A stretch of DNA of 64,000 nt. It comes from Trujillonella endophytica. Its GTDB lineage: Bacteria > Actinomycetota > Actinomycetes > Mycobacteriales > Geodermatophilaceae. Made by a program: the position numbers and the translations under genes. The stretch spans positions 310,001 through 374,000 of the forward strand of contig NZ_FOEE01000002.1 of the NCBI RefSeq assembly GCF_900110555.1, read 5' to 3'. Below the pieces are notes generated by a model. That model saw only the letters and a program-made list of their open reading frames with translations. It did not search any database and was not told where the DNA came from. Positions 9,683 through 20,000 of this stretch are shown here, piece by piece; position 1 is the first letter of the stretch, and every line of letters starts with the position of its first letter.

Positions 9683-10606
9683 GTGCACGAACTCGCCTCC
9701 CTGCTGCCCCACGGCGCCGGTCGCCGCGACCGGGTCACCCGGGCCACCAGCTCGAGCAGTGTCAGCCGATGGCTGGACGGCGGCGCGCTGGTCCTGGTCC
9801 ATCCCGGCGTCGTGGCGCTCGCCGACCGGGCCCACGACTGGACGGTCCGGGCGCGCGCCGCCGTCCTCTGGTCCCGCGGGGCGCTCAGCCACCTCTCGGC
9901 CCTGGCGCTGCACGAGCTCGTTCCCGCCACGCCCGCTGGGCCGCTGCACGTGACCGTGCCCGCCGATCGGTGGCCGCGCGGATCCGAGGGCGTCGTGGTC
10001 CACCGCACCACGCAGCGCCTGCCCATGAGTCGGGTCCGCGGCCTCCCGGTGCTCGACCCGGCCCGGAGCCTCGTCGACGCCTGGGTCCGGGCGTCCAGTC
10101 CTCGACGCAACGAGCTCGCCCTCCGCGAGATGCCGGTGGTGCGGCAGGCGGTCATCGAGGCCGCGCGGACCCGCGCCGTCGACGTCGAGGGCGTGATCGC
10201 CGAGTCCGCCCGCCAGCCGCGCCACGCCGGGTGCACCTCGCTGGAGCACCTGCTGGCCCTCGTCGCGGACGGTTGCCAGAGCGAGCTGGAGATCTGGGGC
10301 GTCACCCACGTGCTGGGCCTGCCGGGGCTGCCGGCAGCGGTCCAGCAGCACCGCGTCGTCCTCCCGGACGGACGGCGGATCGACCTCGACGCCGCCTGGC
10401 CCGGCGCGCGGGTGGCGGTGGAACTGGACGGCGCCGCGTTCCACGGCAGCCGGGAGCAGCGGGAGCGGGACCTGCGCCGGGACACGGCGCTGGCGGCGCT
10501 CGGGTGGGTGGTGCTGCGCTTCAGCTACCGCAGGCTGACGACCGACCCGGAGGGCTGCCGGCGGGAGATCGCCGCGGTCGTCCGCCGCCGGCTGGCCGAC
10601 CGTTGA
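9683..10606 (+). CDS. AbiEi-like N-terminal domain protein with DUF559 nuclease-like C-terminus
   Basis: This 307-aa actinobacterial protein type joins two parts. The N-terminal 150 residues resemble type IV antitoxin AbiEi-like proteins: a winged-helix start, then SHLSALALHELVP and HRTTQRLPMSRVRGLPVLDP. The C-terminal 100 residues resemble the DUF559/Vsr-type PD-(D/E)XK fold: RIDLDAAWPGARVAVELDG with the Asp and Glu, then ERDLRRDTALAALGWVVLRF. The GTG at 9683 was chosen because it begins the conserved part. No partner toxin gene is adjacent. Function is unknown; these proteins are abundant and scattered in actinobacterial genomes. Confidence 0.75.
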   Translation: MHELASLLPHGAGRRDRVTRATSSSSVSRWLDGGALVLVHPGVVALADRAHDWTVRARAAVLWSRGALSHLSALALHELVPATPAGPLHVTVPADRWPRGSEGVVVHRTTQRLPMSRVRGLPVLDPARSLVDAWVRASSPRRNELALREMPVVRQAVIEAARTRAVDVEGVIAESARQPRHAGCTSLEHLLALVADGCQSELEIWGVTHVLGLPGLPAAVQQHRVVLPDGRRIDLDAAWPGARVAVELDGAAFHGSREQRERDLRRDTALAALGWVVLRFSYRRLTTDPEGCRREIAAVVRRRLADR

Positions 10607-10611
10607 ACGCC

Positions 10612-10644
10612 GGTGGCCCAGAACCGCAGGGGTTCTGGGCCACC
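10612..10644. terminator. Stem-loop terminator between convergent genes
   Basis: A perfect 14-bp stem (GGTGGCCCAGAACC and its complement) closes a 5-nt loop. It lies just after the DUF559 stop and downstream of clpX, so it can serve both. Confidence 0.75.
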
Positions 10645-10673
10645 GATGTACAGCGGAGCGGGAGCGGCGGGTG

Positions 10674-11942
<1,269 letters not shown>

Positions 11943-12199
11943 CTGCTGACCTCCAGATCGGGGGAAAGGTCCGTCGGTCCGCGGACCCGATGTGGTGCTG
12001 GACTGCCCGTGCTCGACCCCGCTGACGACGTTCCGCGAGGTGCTCCTCCCGGCGCTGCCGGCCGGGGATCGGGCGCTCGTCGACGGTACCTGCCGACCCC
12101 GACGCCCGGGGGGACGTGACGCACCCCCTCGGCCGGAGCCCGGCGGGTCGTGTCGTCGCACTCGACACTGGCGACCCCCTGTGCACTCCGCCCCCCAGA

Positions 12200-12244
12200 C
12201 GGTACGGGCCGAGGGCGCCTGACGCGACGCCTCGGCCCGTACCG
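12200..12244 (-). terminator. Stem-loop after clpP2
   Basis: A perfect 15-bp inverted repeat (CGGTACGGGCCGAGG at 12200-12214, complement at 12230-12244) with a 15-nt loop starts 13 nt past the clpP2 stop. It likely ends the clpP1-clpP2 transcript. The rest of the 315-bp clpP2-clpX gap holds no gene I can support. Confidence 0.75.
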
Positions 12245-12257
12245 GCCGGGAACACGA

Positions 12258-12893
12258 TCAGCTGCTCGCGGGCATCGCGTTGAGCTTCCGGCTCTGGATC
12301 ACCTGGTCGACGATGCCGTAGTCCTTGGCCTCCTGGGCCGTGAGGATCTTGTCGCGGTCGATGTCGGAGCGGACCTGCTCGGCCGTCCGGCCGGTGTGCC
12401 GCGCGAGGATCTCCTCCATCTGCTTGCGCACCCGCTCGATCTCCGCGGCGTGGATCTCCAGGTCCGACACCTGACCGCCGGCCTCGCCGGAGGGCTGGTG
12501 GATCAGGACCCGGGAGTACGGCAGCGCCAGCCGCTTGCCGGGCGTGCCGGCGGCGAGCAGCACCGCGGCGGCCGAGGCGGCCTGGCCCATGCACACGGTC
12601 TGGATGTCCGGGCGGACGAACATCATCGTGTCGTAGATGGCCATCAGCGACGTGAACGAGCCACCGGGCGAGTTGATGTAGATCGTGATGTCGCGGTCGG
12701 GGTCCGTGGACTCGAGCGTGATGAGCTGGGCCATCACGTCGTTGGCCGACGCATCGTCGATCTGCACCCCGAGGAAGATGATCCGCTCCTCGAAGAGCTT
12801 GTTGTACGGGTTGCTCTCCTTCATGCCGTAGCTCGTCCGCTCCACGAAGGAGGGGAGGATGTAGCGGCTGGAGGGCAGCTGGAAACCGCTCAT
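12258..12893 (-). CDS. clpP2: ATP-dependent Clp protease proteolytic subunit ClpP2
   Basis: This serine peptidase subunit forms the mixed ClpP1P2 tetradecamer typical of actinobacteria. The 211 aa contain the catalytic Ser in [16 protein letters not shown], the catalytic His in [14 protein letters not shown], and the [12 protein letters not shown] oxyanion strand. The N-terminal [24 protein letters not shown] segment is typical of ClpP2. It follows clpP1 with an 18-bp gap and is surely co-transcribed with it. Numbering the two paralogues 1 and 2 follows the mycobacterial gene order. Confidence 0.95.
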   Translation of the reverse strand: MSGFQLPSSRYILPSFVERTSYGMKESNPYNKLFEERIIFLGVQIDDASANDVMAQLITLESTDPDRDITIYINSPGGSFTSLMAIYDTMMFVRPDIQTVCMGQAASAAAVLLAAGTPGKRLALPYSRVLIHQPSGEAGGQVSDLEIHAAEIERVRKQMEEILARHTGRTAEQVRSDIDRDKILTAQEAKDYGIVDQVIQSRKLNAMPASS

Positions 12894-12911
12894 GTCGTCA
12901 GTCCTCGCTGC

Positions 12912-13547
12912 TCAGTTGTCGGTGACCGGGTTGGCGCTGTCGGTCATGGCGGCCTTGCTGACGACGTGGTCGACGAAGCCGTACTCGAGGGCCTCGGCCG
13001 CGGTGAACCACCGGTCGCGGTCGGAGTCCTTCTCGATCTGCTCGACGGTCTGCCCGGTGTGCTGCGACTGCAGCTCGTTGAGCTCGCGCTTGGTGCGGCG
13101 GAAGAGGTCGGCCTGGATCGCGATGTCGGCCGCGGTACCGCCGACGCCCGCCGAGGGCTGGTGCATCATGATCCGCGCGTGGGGCAGGGCGTAGCGCTTG
13201 CCCTTGGTGCCGGCGGTGAGCAGGAACTGGCCCATCGACGCGGCCAGGCCCATCCCGTAGGTCGCGACGTCGCAGTCGATGAACTGCATCGTGTCGTAGA
13301 TGGCCATGCCGGCGCTGACCGAGCCGCCGGGCGAGTTGATGTACAGGTGGATGTCGCTCTTGGGGTCCTCGGCCGACAGCAGCAGCATCTGCGCCGCCAG
13401 CTGGTTGGCGATGACGTCGTCGACCTGGGTGCCCAGGAAGATGATGCGCTCGCGCAGGAGCCGCTCGTAGACCGAGTCGTTGAGGTTCATCCCCCCGGCG
13501 GAGCCGCGCAGCTGCGGGGCGCTCGCCGAGTTCGGGTGGGTGCTCAC
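12912..13547 (-). CDS. clpP1: ATP-dependent Clp protease proteolytic subunit ClpP1
   Basis: This is the second subunit of the ClpP1P2 peptidase. The catalytic Ser lies in [13 protein letters not shown], the His in [14 protein letters not shown], and the substrate strand in [13 protein letters not shown]. With GTG at 13547 the protein is 211 aa; GGAGG lies about ten bases upstream. A start at the internal Met of [10 protein letters not shown] would give a shorter protein without the Ser/Ala-rich leader, and many ClpP subunits are processed near here. It is the first gene of the clpP1-clpP2 operon. Confidence 0.94.
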   Translation of the reverse strand: MSTHPNSASAPQLRGSAGGMNLNDSVYERLLRERIIFLGTQVDDVIANQLAAQMLLLSAEDPKSDIHLYINSPGGSVSAGMAIYDTMQFIDCDVATYGMGLAASMGQFLLTAGTKGKRYALPHARIMMHQPSAGVGGTAADIAIQADLFRRTKRELNELQSQHTGQTVEQIEKDSDRDRWFTAAEALEYGFVDHVVSKAAMTDSANPVTDN

Positions 13548-13716
13548 GGGTGTGGTGACCTCCGTAGGACGGTCGGGCAGTCGGTCTGGAGTGGATGGTT
13601 CTTCGGTGGTGCGGGGCCCGGGGGCGCGCCGCCCGGGGGGTTCTCCCCCGGTGCTCGCCTGAGTCCTGTCGACCCTAACGCGCGACCTGCGGGGAGGAGT
13701 CCCGCCCGGCGGGGTG

Positions 13717-13731
13717 TTCGCCGTGGGCGCA
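13717..13731. promoter_or_regulatory. Possible ClgR box upstream of clpP1
   Basis: The sequence TTCGCCGTGGGCGCA has the CGC-N5-GCG core recognised by the ClgR activator of clp genes in actinobacteria. It lies about 170 bp upstream of clpP1. GC richness makes chance matches common. Confidence 0.2.
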
Positions 13732-13768
13732 GCGGGCGGGGCGGCCCGCGCGACGCCCCGCGAACGGA

Positions 13769-13868
13769 CGACGCCGCCCCGCCCCGGCTCGCGGGGTGGG
13801 ACGGCGTCGGCACGCAACCCTGTCCGGAGGCTCGCGCCGCGCGGTGCGTGGCGGGAGCAGGACAGGGT
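13769..13868 (-). terminator. Two stem-loops downstream of tig
   Basis: ACCCTGTCC at 13817-13825 pairs with GGACAGGGT at 13860-13868, seven bases past the tig stop. A second hairpin pairs CGACGCCG at 13769-13776 with CGGCGTCG at 13802-13809, with an inner CCCCGC/GCGGGG stem. Together they should end tig transcription before the clpP1 promoter. Confidence 0.55.
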
Positions 13869-13874
13869 CCTCGC

Positions 13875-15344
13875 TCAGGCCTTGGCCTCCTCGTCGGCGG
13901 CCTCGGGGCTGGCCGCGCTCTCGGAGCTGTCGGCGCTCTCCGAGCTGTCGGCGCTGTCCGCGGACTCGAGGTCGGCGGGCGAGGCGTCGGCGTCCTCGGC
14001 GTCGGCCGCGGGGGCCTGGACCGTCTTCGGCCGGATGGCCTCCAGGTCGACGACGTTGCCGGAGGCGTCGGTGATCGTCGTCTGCTCGAGCAGCTGCGCC
14101 AGGGTCTTGGTGCGGCGGACGTCGGCGACGAACTCGGCGATGTTGCCGCCCTGCTGCAGCTGCTGCGCGTACTGCTCCGGGCTGACCCGGTTGCGCTGCG
14201 CCTGGGCCATGATCTGCGCCGACAGGTCGTCGTTGTCGACGGTGACCTCGCGGGCGTCGGCGACGGCGTCGAGGACGAACTGCGTCTTGACGGCCTCCTC
14301 GACGTTCTTGCGCAGGTCGGCGTCGTAGGCGTCCTTGTCGTCGACGCCGGCCATCTGCAGGTAGCCGTCCCAGTCCATGCCCGCGTTCTGCAGCTCCTGG
14401 GTCATGGCGTTGTTGCGCCACTCGACCTCGCGCTCGACGAGGTTCTCCGGGAGCGGGACCTCGACGGTCTCGAGCAGCTGCTCGACCAGCTTGTCGCGGG
14501 CCTGCGCGCCCTGCTGCAGCACCTTGGTGCGCGACAGGCGGGTGCGGACGTCACCCCGCAGCTCCTCGAGGGTGTCGAACTCGCTCGCGGTGGAGGCGAA
14601 CTCGTCGTCGAGCTCGGGGAGCTCCTTCTCCTTGACCGAGCGGACCGTGACGGTCACCTCGGCCGACTTCCCGGCGTCGGGGCCGTTGAGCAGCGCCGTC
14701 TCGAAGGTCTTCGACTCGTCGACGGACAGCCCGCGGACGGCGTCGTCCAGGCCCTCCATGAGCGAGCCGGAGCCGACCTCGTAGGACATGCCGCTGGTCG
14801 AGCCGTCCTCGAGCTTCTCGCCGTCGAGGGTGGCCTCGAGGTCGATGGAGACGAAGTCGCCGTCCTGCGCCGCGCGCTCGACGGCGTTGAGCATGGCGAA
14901 CCGCTCGCGCATGACGGAGACCTGCTGGTCGATCTCCTCGTCGGTGACCTCGACGTCGTCGACGGTCACGGCGAGCGCGTCGAGGTCGGGCAGCTCCAGC
15001 TTGGGGGCGACGTCGACCTCGGCGGTGAACTCCAGGGTCTGGTTGTCCTCGAGCTTGGTGACCTCGATCTCGGGCTGGCCGATCACCCGCACCTGGTTCT
15101 CGCGGACGACCTCGGAGTACACCTCCGGCAGCGCGTGGTTGACCACCTGCTCGAGGACGGCCGGGCGGCCGACGCGCTGGTCGATGATGCGGTTGGGCAC
15201 CTTGCCGGGGCGGAACCCGGGGATGCGCACCTGGTTGCGGAGCTCCTTGTAGACCTCGCCGAAGGCGTGGTCCAGGTCCCCCCACGACACCTCGATCGCC
15301 ATCCGGACCCGCGTGGGGCCGAGTTCCTCGATGGTGCTCTTCAC
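13875..15344 (-). CDS. tig: Trigger factor, ribosome-associated chaperone and peptidyl-prolyl isomerase
   Basis: Trigger factor binds the ribosome exit tunnel and helps nascent chains fold. The 489 aa show the ribosome-binding loop GFRPGKVP near residue 45. The FKBP-type isomerase domain runs from about 155 to 240 (DGDFVSIDLEATLDGEKLEDG), followed by the helical arms. The last 50 residues form an acidic, low-complexity Ser/Ala/Asp/Glu tail with repeats such as SADSSESADSSESA, common in actinobacterial homologues but absent in E. coli. The gene sits just upstream of the clpP operon, a conserved grouping. Confidence 0.96.
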   Translation of the reverse strand: MKSTIEELGPTRVRMAIEVSWGDLDHAFGEVYKELRNQVRIPGFRPGKVPNRIIDQRVGRPAVLEQVVNHALPEVYSEVVRENQVRVIGQPEIEVTKLEDNQTLEFTAEVDVAPKLELPDLDALAVTVDDVEVTDEEIDQQVSVMRERFAMLNAVERAAQDGDFVSIDLEATLDGEKLEDGSTSGMSYEVGSGSLMEGLDDAVRGLSVDESKTFETALLNGPDAGKSAEVTVTVRSVKEKELPELDDEFASTASEFDTLEELRGDVRTRLSRTKVLQQGAQARDKLVEQLLETVEVPLPENLVEREVEWRNNAMTQELQNAGMDWDGYLQMAGVDDKDAYDADLRKNVEEAVKTQFVLDAVADAREVTVDNDDLSAQIMAQAQRNRVSPEQYAQQLQQGGNIAEFVADVRRTKTLAQLLEQTTITDASGNVVDLEAIRPKTVQAPAADAEDADASPADLESADSADSSESADSSESAASPEAADEEAKA

Positions 15345-15452
15345 AGCGCAGTGCTCCTCGGGTGTCGCAGTCAGGGGTGGGCGTCGGGCGGAACGGACGA
15401 CGCCGGTCGACCCACGAGTCTAGAGACGTGGGGGACGGAGCCGGTCTGGCGG

Positions 15453-15526
15453 TCGGGGTGACAGGATTTGAACCTGCGGCCCCCTGCTCCCAAAGCAGGT
15501 GCGCTACCAAGCTGCGCCACACCCCG
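15453..15526 (-). tRNA. tRNA-Pro (anticodon TGG)
   Basis: A complete 74-nt cloverleaf is present. The acceptor stem CGGGGTG pairs with CACCCCG, the D-arm includes AGCTTGGTAGC, the anticodon stem CCTGC/GCAGG encloses loop TTTGGGA, and the T-loop is TTCAAAT. The 3' CCA is not encoded. It is read in the same direction as tig. Confidence 0.97.
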
Positions 15527-15545
15527 TGGCGGACCGAGCATAGGA

Positions 15546-15605
15546 GAAGGACCCTCCTGCCCCCCAACCGCTCGCACGCTCGCGGTGGGCCCCTGCAGGA
15601 GGGCC
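15546..15605. repeat. 60-bp intergenic repeat, copy 1 (stem-loop element)
   Basis: The unit starts GAAGGACCCTCCTGC and ends CCTGCAGGAGGGCC. Its ends form the inverted repeat CCCTCCTGC/GCAGGAGGG, with a GCTCGCACGCTCGCGG-like centre. A near-identical copy lies at 63098-63156. It sits directly downstream of the minus-strand glycosyltransferase gene and could act as a terminator. Confidence 0.85.
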
Positions 15606-15621
15606 GCGCCACCGCGCCTGC

Positions 15622-16905
15622 TCATCCGACGGGGTTCCTGCTGGCCGCCACCTCCAGCACGGCCTCCGCGGCCCGGCGCTCCCCGCGGTAGCGGGCGTAG
15701 GCGGCCTGCAGTTCCCGGGCCCGGGCGCGGTGGTCGGGCCGGGTGAGGACCGTGGCGACGGCGTCCGCGACCTGGTCGGGGGTGGGGGTGTCGGTGCCCA
15801 GCGCGAGGCCTGCGCCGGACCAGGTCACCCGCGCCGAGACCTCCGCCTTGTCCTCGGTGGTGCCGGCGACCACGACCGGGACGCCCGCGGCCAGCGCCTG
15901 CTGCAGGCCGCCGTAGCCGCCGTTGGTCACGTAGACGTCGGTCATCGGGAGGATCCGGTCGAACGGCACGTACGGGGTGAGCCGGACGTCGGCCGGTCGC
16001 AGCGCCGGCGGCAGGAGGACGTCGGGGTCGTGGCCGACGGTCGTGGCGATCACGAGCGGCCCGGTGCCGGCCAGCCCGGCGACGGCGGGGAGCACGAGGT
16101 TCGCGGGGTCGGTCGCGAGCGTGCCCTGGGTGACGAGGACGACGGGGCGGCCGCCGGCGTGCGCGGTCAGGACGTCGTCCCACCACGGCGGCGGGGTGAA
16201 CTCGTCGATGCCCGCGGGCAGGAACGGGCCGACGAACTCCACGGTCGCGGGCAGGTCGCGCCGCGGGTACTCGAACTCGGGGACGCTGGGCACGAGGTAG
16301 CGGTCGGCGATCGCCGCGCCCCAGTCCATGAAGTAGGCGTCGATCGGCGGCAGCCCGAGGCGGGCGAGCACCTGCTCGGCGGCGCGCTGCGGAGCGGCGA
16401 ACACGACGTTGCGCATGGCCCAGTTGAGGGTGCGGTCGCGCCACCGCGGGCCGGGGAGCAGGCCGGTGCCGAAGGGCGGGGCGTCGGCGCTGGTGAGGCC
16501 GAGCGGCGAGACGGAGAAGACGACGGCGGGGATGCCGCGCCGGCGTCCGGCCAGGGGGCCGGCCATGAAGCCCTGCTCGGCGACGACGACGTCGGGCGCG
16601 AAGTCGTCGAGGACCGCGTCGATCTCCTGGACCCAGGCCGGGATGGGGTGGATGAAGACGTCGAGGATCGACTGCCTCAGGCCGCGCAGGCTGCCGGTCC
16701 CGTTGCCCTCCAGTTCGGCGTCGTCGATGTCGAGCCCGGCGCTCATCGGATAGGCGCGGGCGCCGGCGCGCTCGACCTGGTGCCGGTACTTCGCGCCGCT
16801 GTACCAGACGACCTCGTGGCCGGCGGCGACGAGCTCGCGGACGATGGGCAGGCCGGGCCGCAGGTGGCCGGCGAACGGCATGGTGGTGAACAGGATGCGG
16901 GCCAT
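15622..16905 (-). CDS. GT1-family (MGT/UGT-like) glycosyltransferase
   Basis: The 427-aa protein has the GT-B architecture of macrolide and UDP-sugar glycosyltransferases. Its N-terminal acceptor domain begins MARILFTTMPFAGHLRPGLP with the catalytic-type His. The C-terminal donor domain contains VLVTQGTLATDP, YVPFDRILPMTDVYVTNGGYGG and GVPVVVAGTTEDKAEVSARV. It likely moves a sugar to a small hydrophobic acceptor in the cytoplasm. Donor and acceptor are unknown. It is divergent from the BTAD regulator gene across about 160 bp, so that regulator may control it. Confidence 0.9.
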   Translation of the reverse strand: MARILFTTMPFAGHLRPGLPIVRELVAAGHEVVWYSGAKYRHQVERAGARAYPMSAGLDIDDAELEGNGTGSLRGLRQSILDVFIHPIPAWVQEIDAVLDDFAPDVVVAEQGFMAGPLAGRRRGIPAVVFSVSPLGLTSADAPPFGTGLLPGPRWRDRTLNWAMRNVVFAAPQRAAEQVLARLGLPPIDAYFMDWGAAIADRYLVPSVPEFEYPRRDLPATVEFVGPFLPAGIDEFTPPPWWDDVLTAHAGGRPVVLVTQGTLATDPANLVLPAVAGLAGTGPLVIATTVGHDPDVLLPPALRPADVRLTPYVPFDRILPMTDVYVTNGGYGGLQQALAAGVPVVVAGTTEDKAEVSARVTWSGAGLALGTDTPTPDQVADAVATVLTRPDHRARARELQAAYARYRGERRAAEAVLEVAASRNPVG

Positions 16906-17064
16906 CGGGGGCTCCTCGGGTCGGGGTGGGTCTCAGGGGTGGAACCGATGCCGGGAACCGTGGCCCGACCCGCTTGACGCGCGGTCGACGCCGGACCACG
17001 CTGGCCGCGCGCTCGCTCGACGACTGCTGAACGCGCAGGTCAGGCCGCGATCGGGAGGTCGGAC

Positions 17065-20000
17065 GTGATGGTCTACGGCGTGCTGGGCGCCGTGGAGGCA
17101 CGCCTGTCCGCGGACGCGCCCCCGCTGGACCTCGGCAGCCCGCTGCAGCGGGTGCTGCTCGGGCTGCTGCTCACCGAGCCGGGTCGGTCGGTGTCGCTGG
17201 ACCGGATCGTCGACGCGCTGTGGGCCGACGCCCCGCCCGCGGATCCGGACGCCTCGGTGCAGACCTACGTGTCGCGGCTGCGGCGGGTGCTCGGCCGGGT
17301 GGTCGAGCGGACGCCGGCGGGCTACCGGCTGGTGGCCGAGGCCGGCGACGTCGATGCGGGGCGCTTCTCCGCGTCGGCCGCCTCGGCGGGGCGGCGGCTG
17401 GCGGGCGGGGATGCTGCCGGCGCGCTCGCCGACGCCGACGAGGCACTGTCGTTGTGGCGGGGACCGGTCGCCCTGGAGGACGCCGGGGACCGGCCGTTCG
17501 CCGCCGCCGCGCGGGACCGGCTGGAGGAGCTGCAACGCACCTGCCGGGAGGACCGGACGGCGGCGCTGCTGGCCCTGGGCCGCGCGGCCGAGGCGGTGCC
17601 CGAGGCGGAGGCGCTGGTGGCCTCCTCCCCGCTGGCGGAGCGGCCGTGGGTGCTGCTCGTGGACGCGCTGGCCGCGGCCGGCCGCACCGCCGACGCGCTG
17701 GCCCGCTACGCGCAGGCCCGCCGGCTGCTCGACGAGGAGCTGGGGCTGGCGCCGGGGCCGGCGCTGGAGGCGGCCCAGGCGCGGGCGTTGCGGGGGCCGG
17801 TGGCGGTCGCCGCGGCGCCGTCTCCCCCGCCGGCCCTCGTCGGCCGGGACCGCGAGTTCGGTCTGCTGCGCGACCTGGTCGCCGGGCTGCCGCGCACCGG
17901 TCCGCGGTTCGCGCTGGTCGACGGCGAGCCGGGCATCGGCAAGACCCGGCTGCTGGCGGAGGTGGCGGCGGCCGCGCGGGCGTCCGGTGCGCGGGTGGCG
18001 GTCGGGCGCTGCCACGAGGACGACGACGCCCCGGCACTGTGGCCGTTCCTGCAGGTCACCGGCGCGCTCGGCGGCGGGGCGGGAGCCGAGGGCGGCGCCG
18101 CGGGTGGCGCCTTCGCGGCCTTCGAGGCGGTGCTGTCGACGCTGGTCGCGGCGTCGTCGAGGGCGCCGGTGGTGGTCGTGGTCGACGACCTGCACTGGGC
18201 CGATCCGGCGTCCCTGCGGCTGCTGGGGTTCCTCGCGGTGGAGCTCCAGCACGGGCCGGTCGCCGTCCTGGGGACCTGCCGCACCGGCGTCCGGGATCCG
18301 GGGCTGGCGCGGGTGCGCGCCGCGCTGGCCCGGACGCCGGGGTTCACCCAGCTCACCCTCGGTCCGCTGGAGCCGGCCGCGACCGCCGCGCTGGTGGCCG
18401 GCGTCGTCGGCTCGGACGCCGCCGGGGAGGTGCACGAGCGCTCGGGCGGCAACCCGTTCTTCGCGACGGAGCTGGCGCGGGTGCTCAGCGGGGACGGCTC
18501 CGGGCCCGTGCCGCCCGGCGTCCGGGACGTGGTCGAGCGGCGGCTGGCGGGGCTGCCGGAGCCGGCGCGGGAGGTGCTGACGCTGGCCGCCGTCGCCGGG
18601 CAGCGGTTCGCGGTGTCGCTGCTGCAGCGGGCGGACGGCGCCGCGGCGCCCGACGACCTGGCCGACGCGCTGGACGCCGCGGAGTCGGCCGACCTCGTGC
18701 GGCCCGCCGGCCCGGGCGAGCTGGCGTTCGCGCACGCGCTGGTGCGGGAGACGCTCCTGGAGGGCACTCCCCCGCTGCGGCGCGCCCGGCTGCACGCGCG
18801 GCTGGCCGCGGCGCTGCCGGCGGGGGCGGCGCCGTTCGAGCGGGCGCACCACCTGGTAGCGGGGCGGCCGTTCACCGACGCCGAGGCGACGGTGGCGGCG
18901 TGCTCCGCGGCGGCCGAGCGGGCGGCGCACGACCACGCGCACGAGAGCGCGGCGCGCTGGTGGGAGCGGGCGCTGGAGGTGCTGGACGCCGAAGGCGACC
19001 GGCCGGAGCTGCGGTCGGAGCTGCTGCTGCGGGCCGGGACGACGATGGCGCGGGCGGGGTCGTGGGCGGAGGCGCAGCGGCTGCTGTCCGGGGTGATCGA
19101 CGCGGCGCTGGCCCGCGGGGACACCGGGACCGCGGCGACGGCCGCGGACCAGCTGCAGGGCATCGGCGGGCTGTGGTTCCCGGTCACCTACGGCGTCTAC
19201 CCGGCGGAGCTGGTGGGGCGGCTGGAGGCGCTGCTGGCCGCGGTGGGCGAGGTGGACGGGCCGGCGCGGGTTCGGACGCTCGCGGCGCTCGCCGTCGTCG
19301 TCCACTACGGGCCGGACCGGTCGCGCGGGCTGCGCGCGGCCGAGGAGGCGGTCGCGGCGGCGCGGCGCACAGGCCGGGTGGACCTGCTGCGGACGGCGCT
19401 GGTCGCGCGGCTGGGGGCGTGCTGGCTGCCGGGGCACGAGGACCGGCTGATCGCCAATGCCACCGAGCTGCTGGAGGTGACGCCGGCCGAGGAGCTGCCG
19501 GAGGTGGCGATGCTGGCGCTGGTGCGGCGGGCGGTGGCGCGGATGGGGCTGGGCGACGTGGACGGCGACGCCGCGGACCTGGCCGCCGCGTGGGAGCTGG
19601 CCCGCCGGCACGACCTGCCGCTGGTGCACGCGCAGCTGGTGAGCATGCAGGCGGCGCGGGCGATGCTGTTCGGCGACCTGGAGACGGCGGAGGAGCTGGT
19701 CGACCGGACGTTCGCGCTGGTGCAGCGGACGCAGCTGTACACGCAGTCGTGGCAGGACCTGGTGATGCGGTCGTTCATCTGGATCGACCGCGGGTGCCTG
19801 GCGCAGCGGCTGCCCGAGGCGGCGGCGGGCGTGGACACGTCCGGCGGGGCGGGGAGCGGCACGCTGCTGACGGCGATCGCGCTGCTGGAGGCCGGGATGG
19901 CGGCGGAGGCCGCGGCGGAGATGGCGCGCGTCGACGGGTGGGCGCCGTTCCCGATGCAGTGGGACTGGCTGGCGCTGACGTGCTGGCAGGCGTACGCGGC

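Noticed and set aside
12192-12250. Small RNA gene suggested by the strong hairpin after clpP2
   Set aside because: The position 13 nt past a stop codon and the simple stem are better explained by a terminator.
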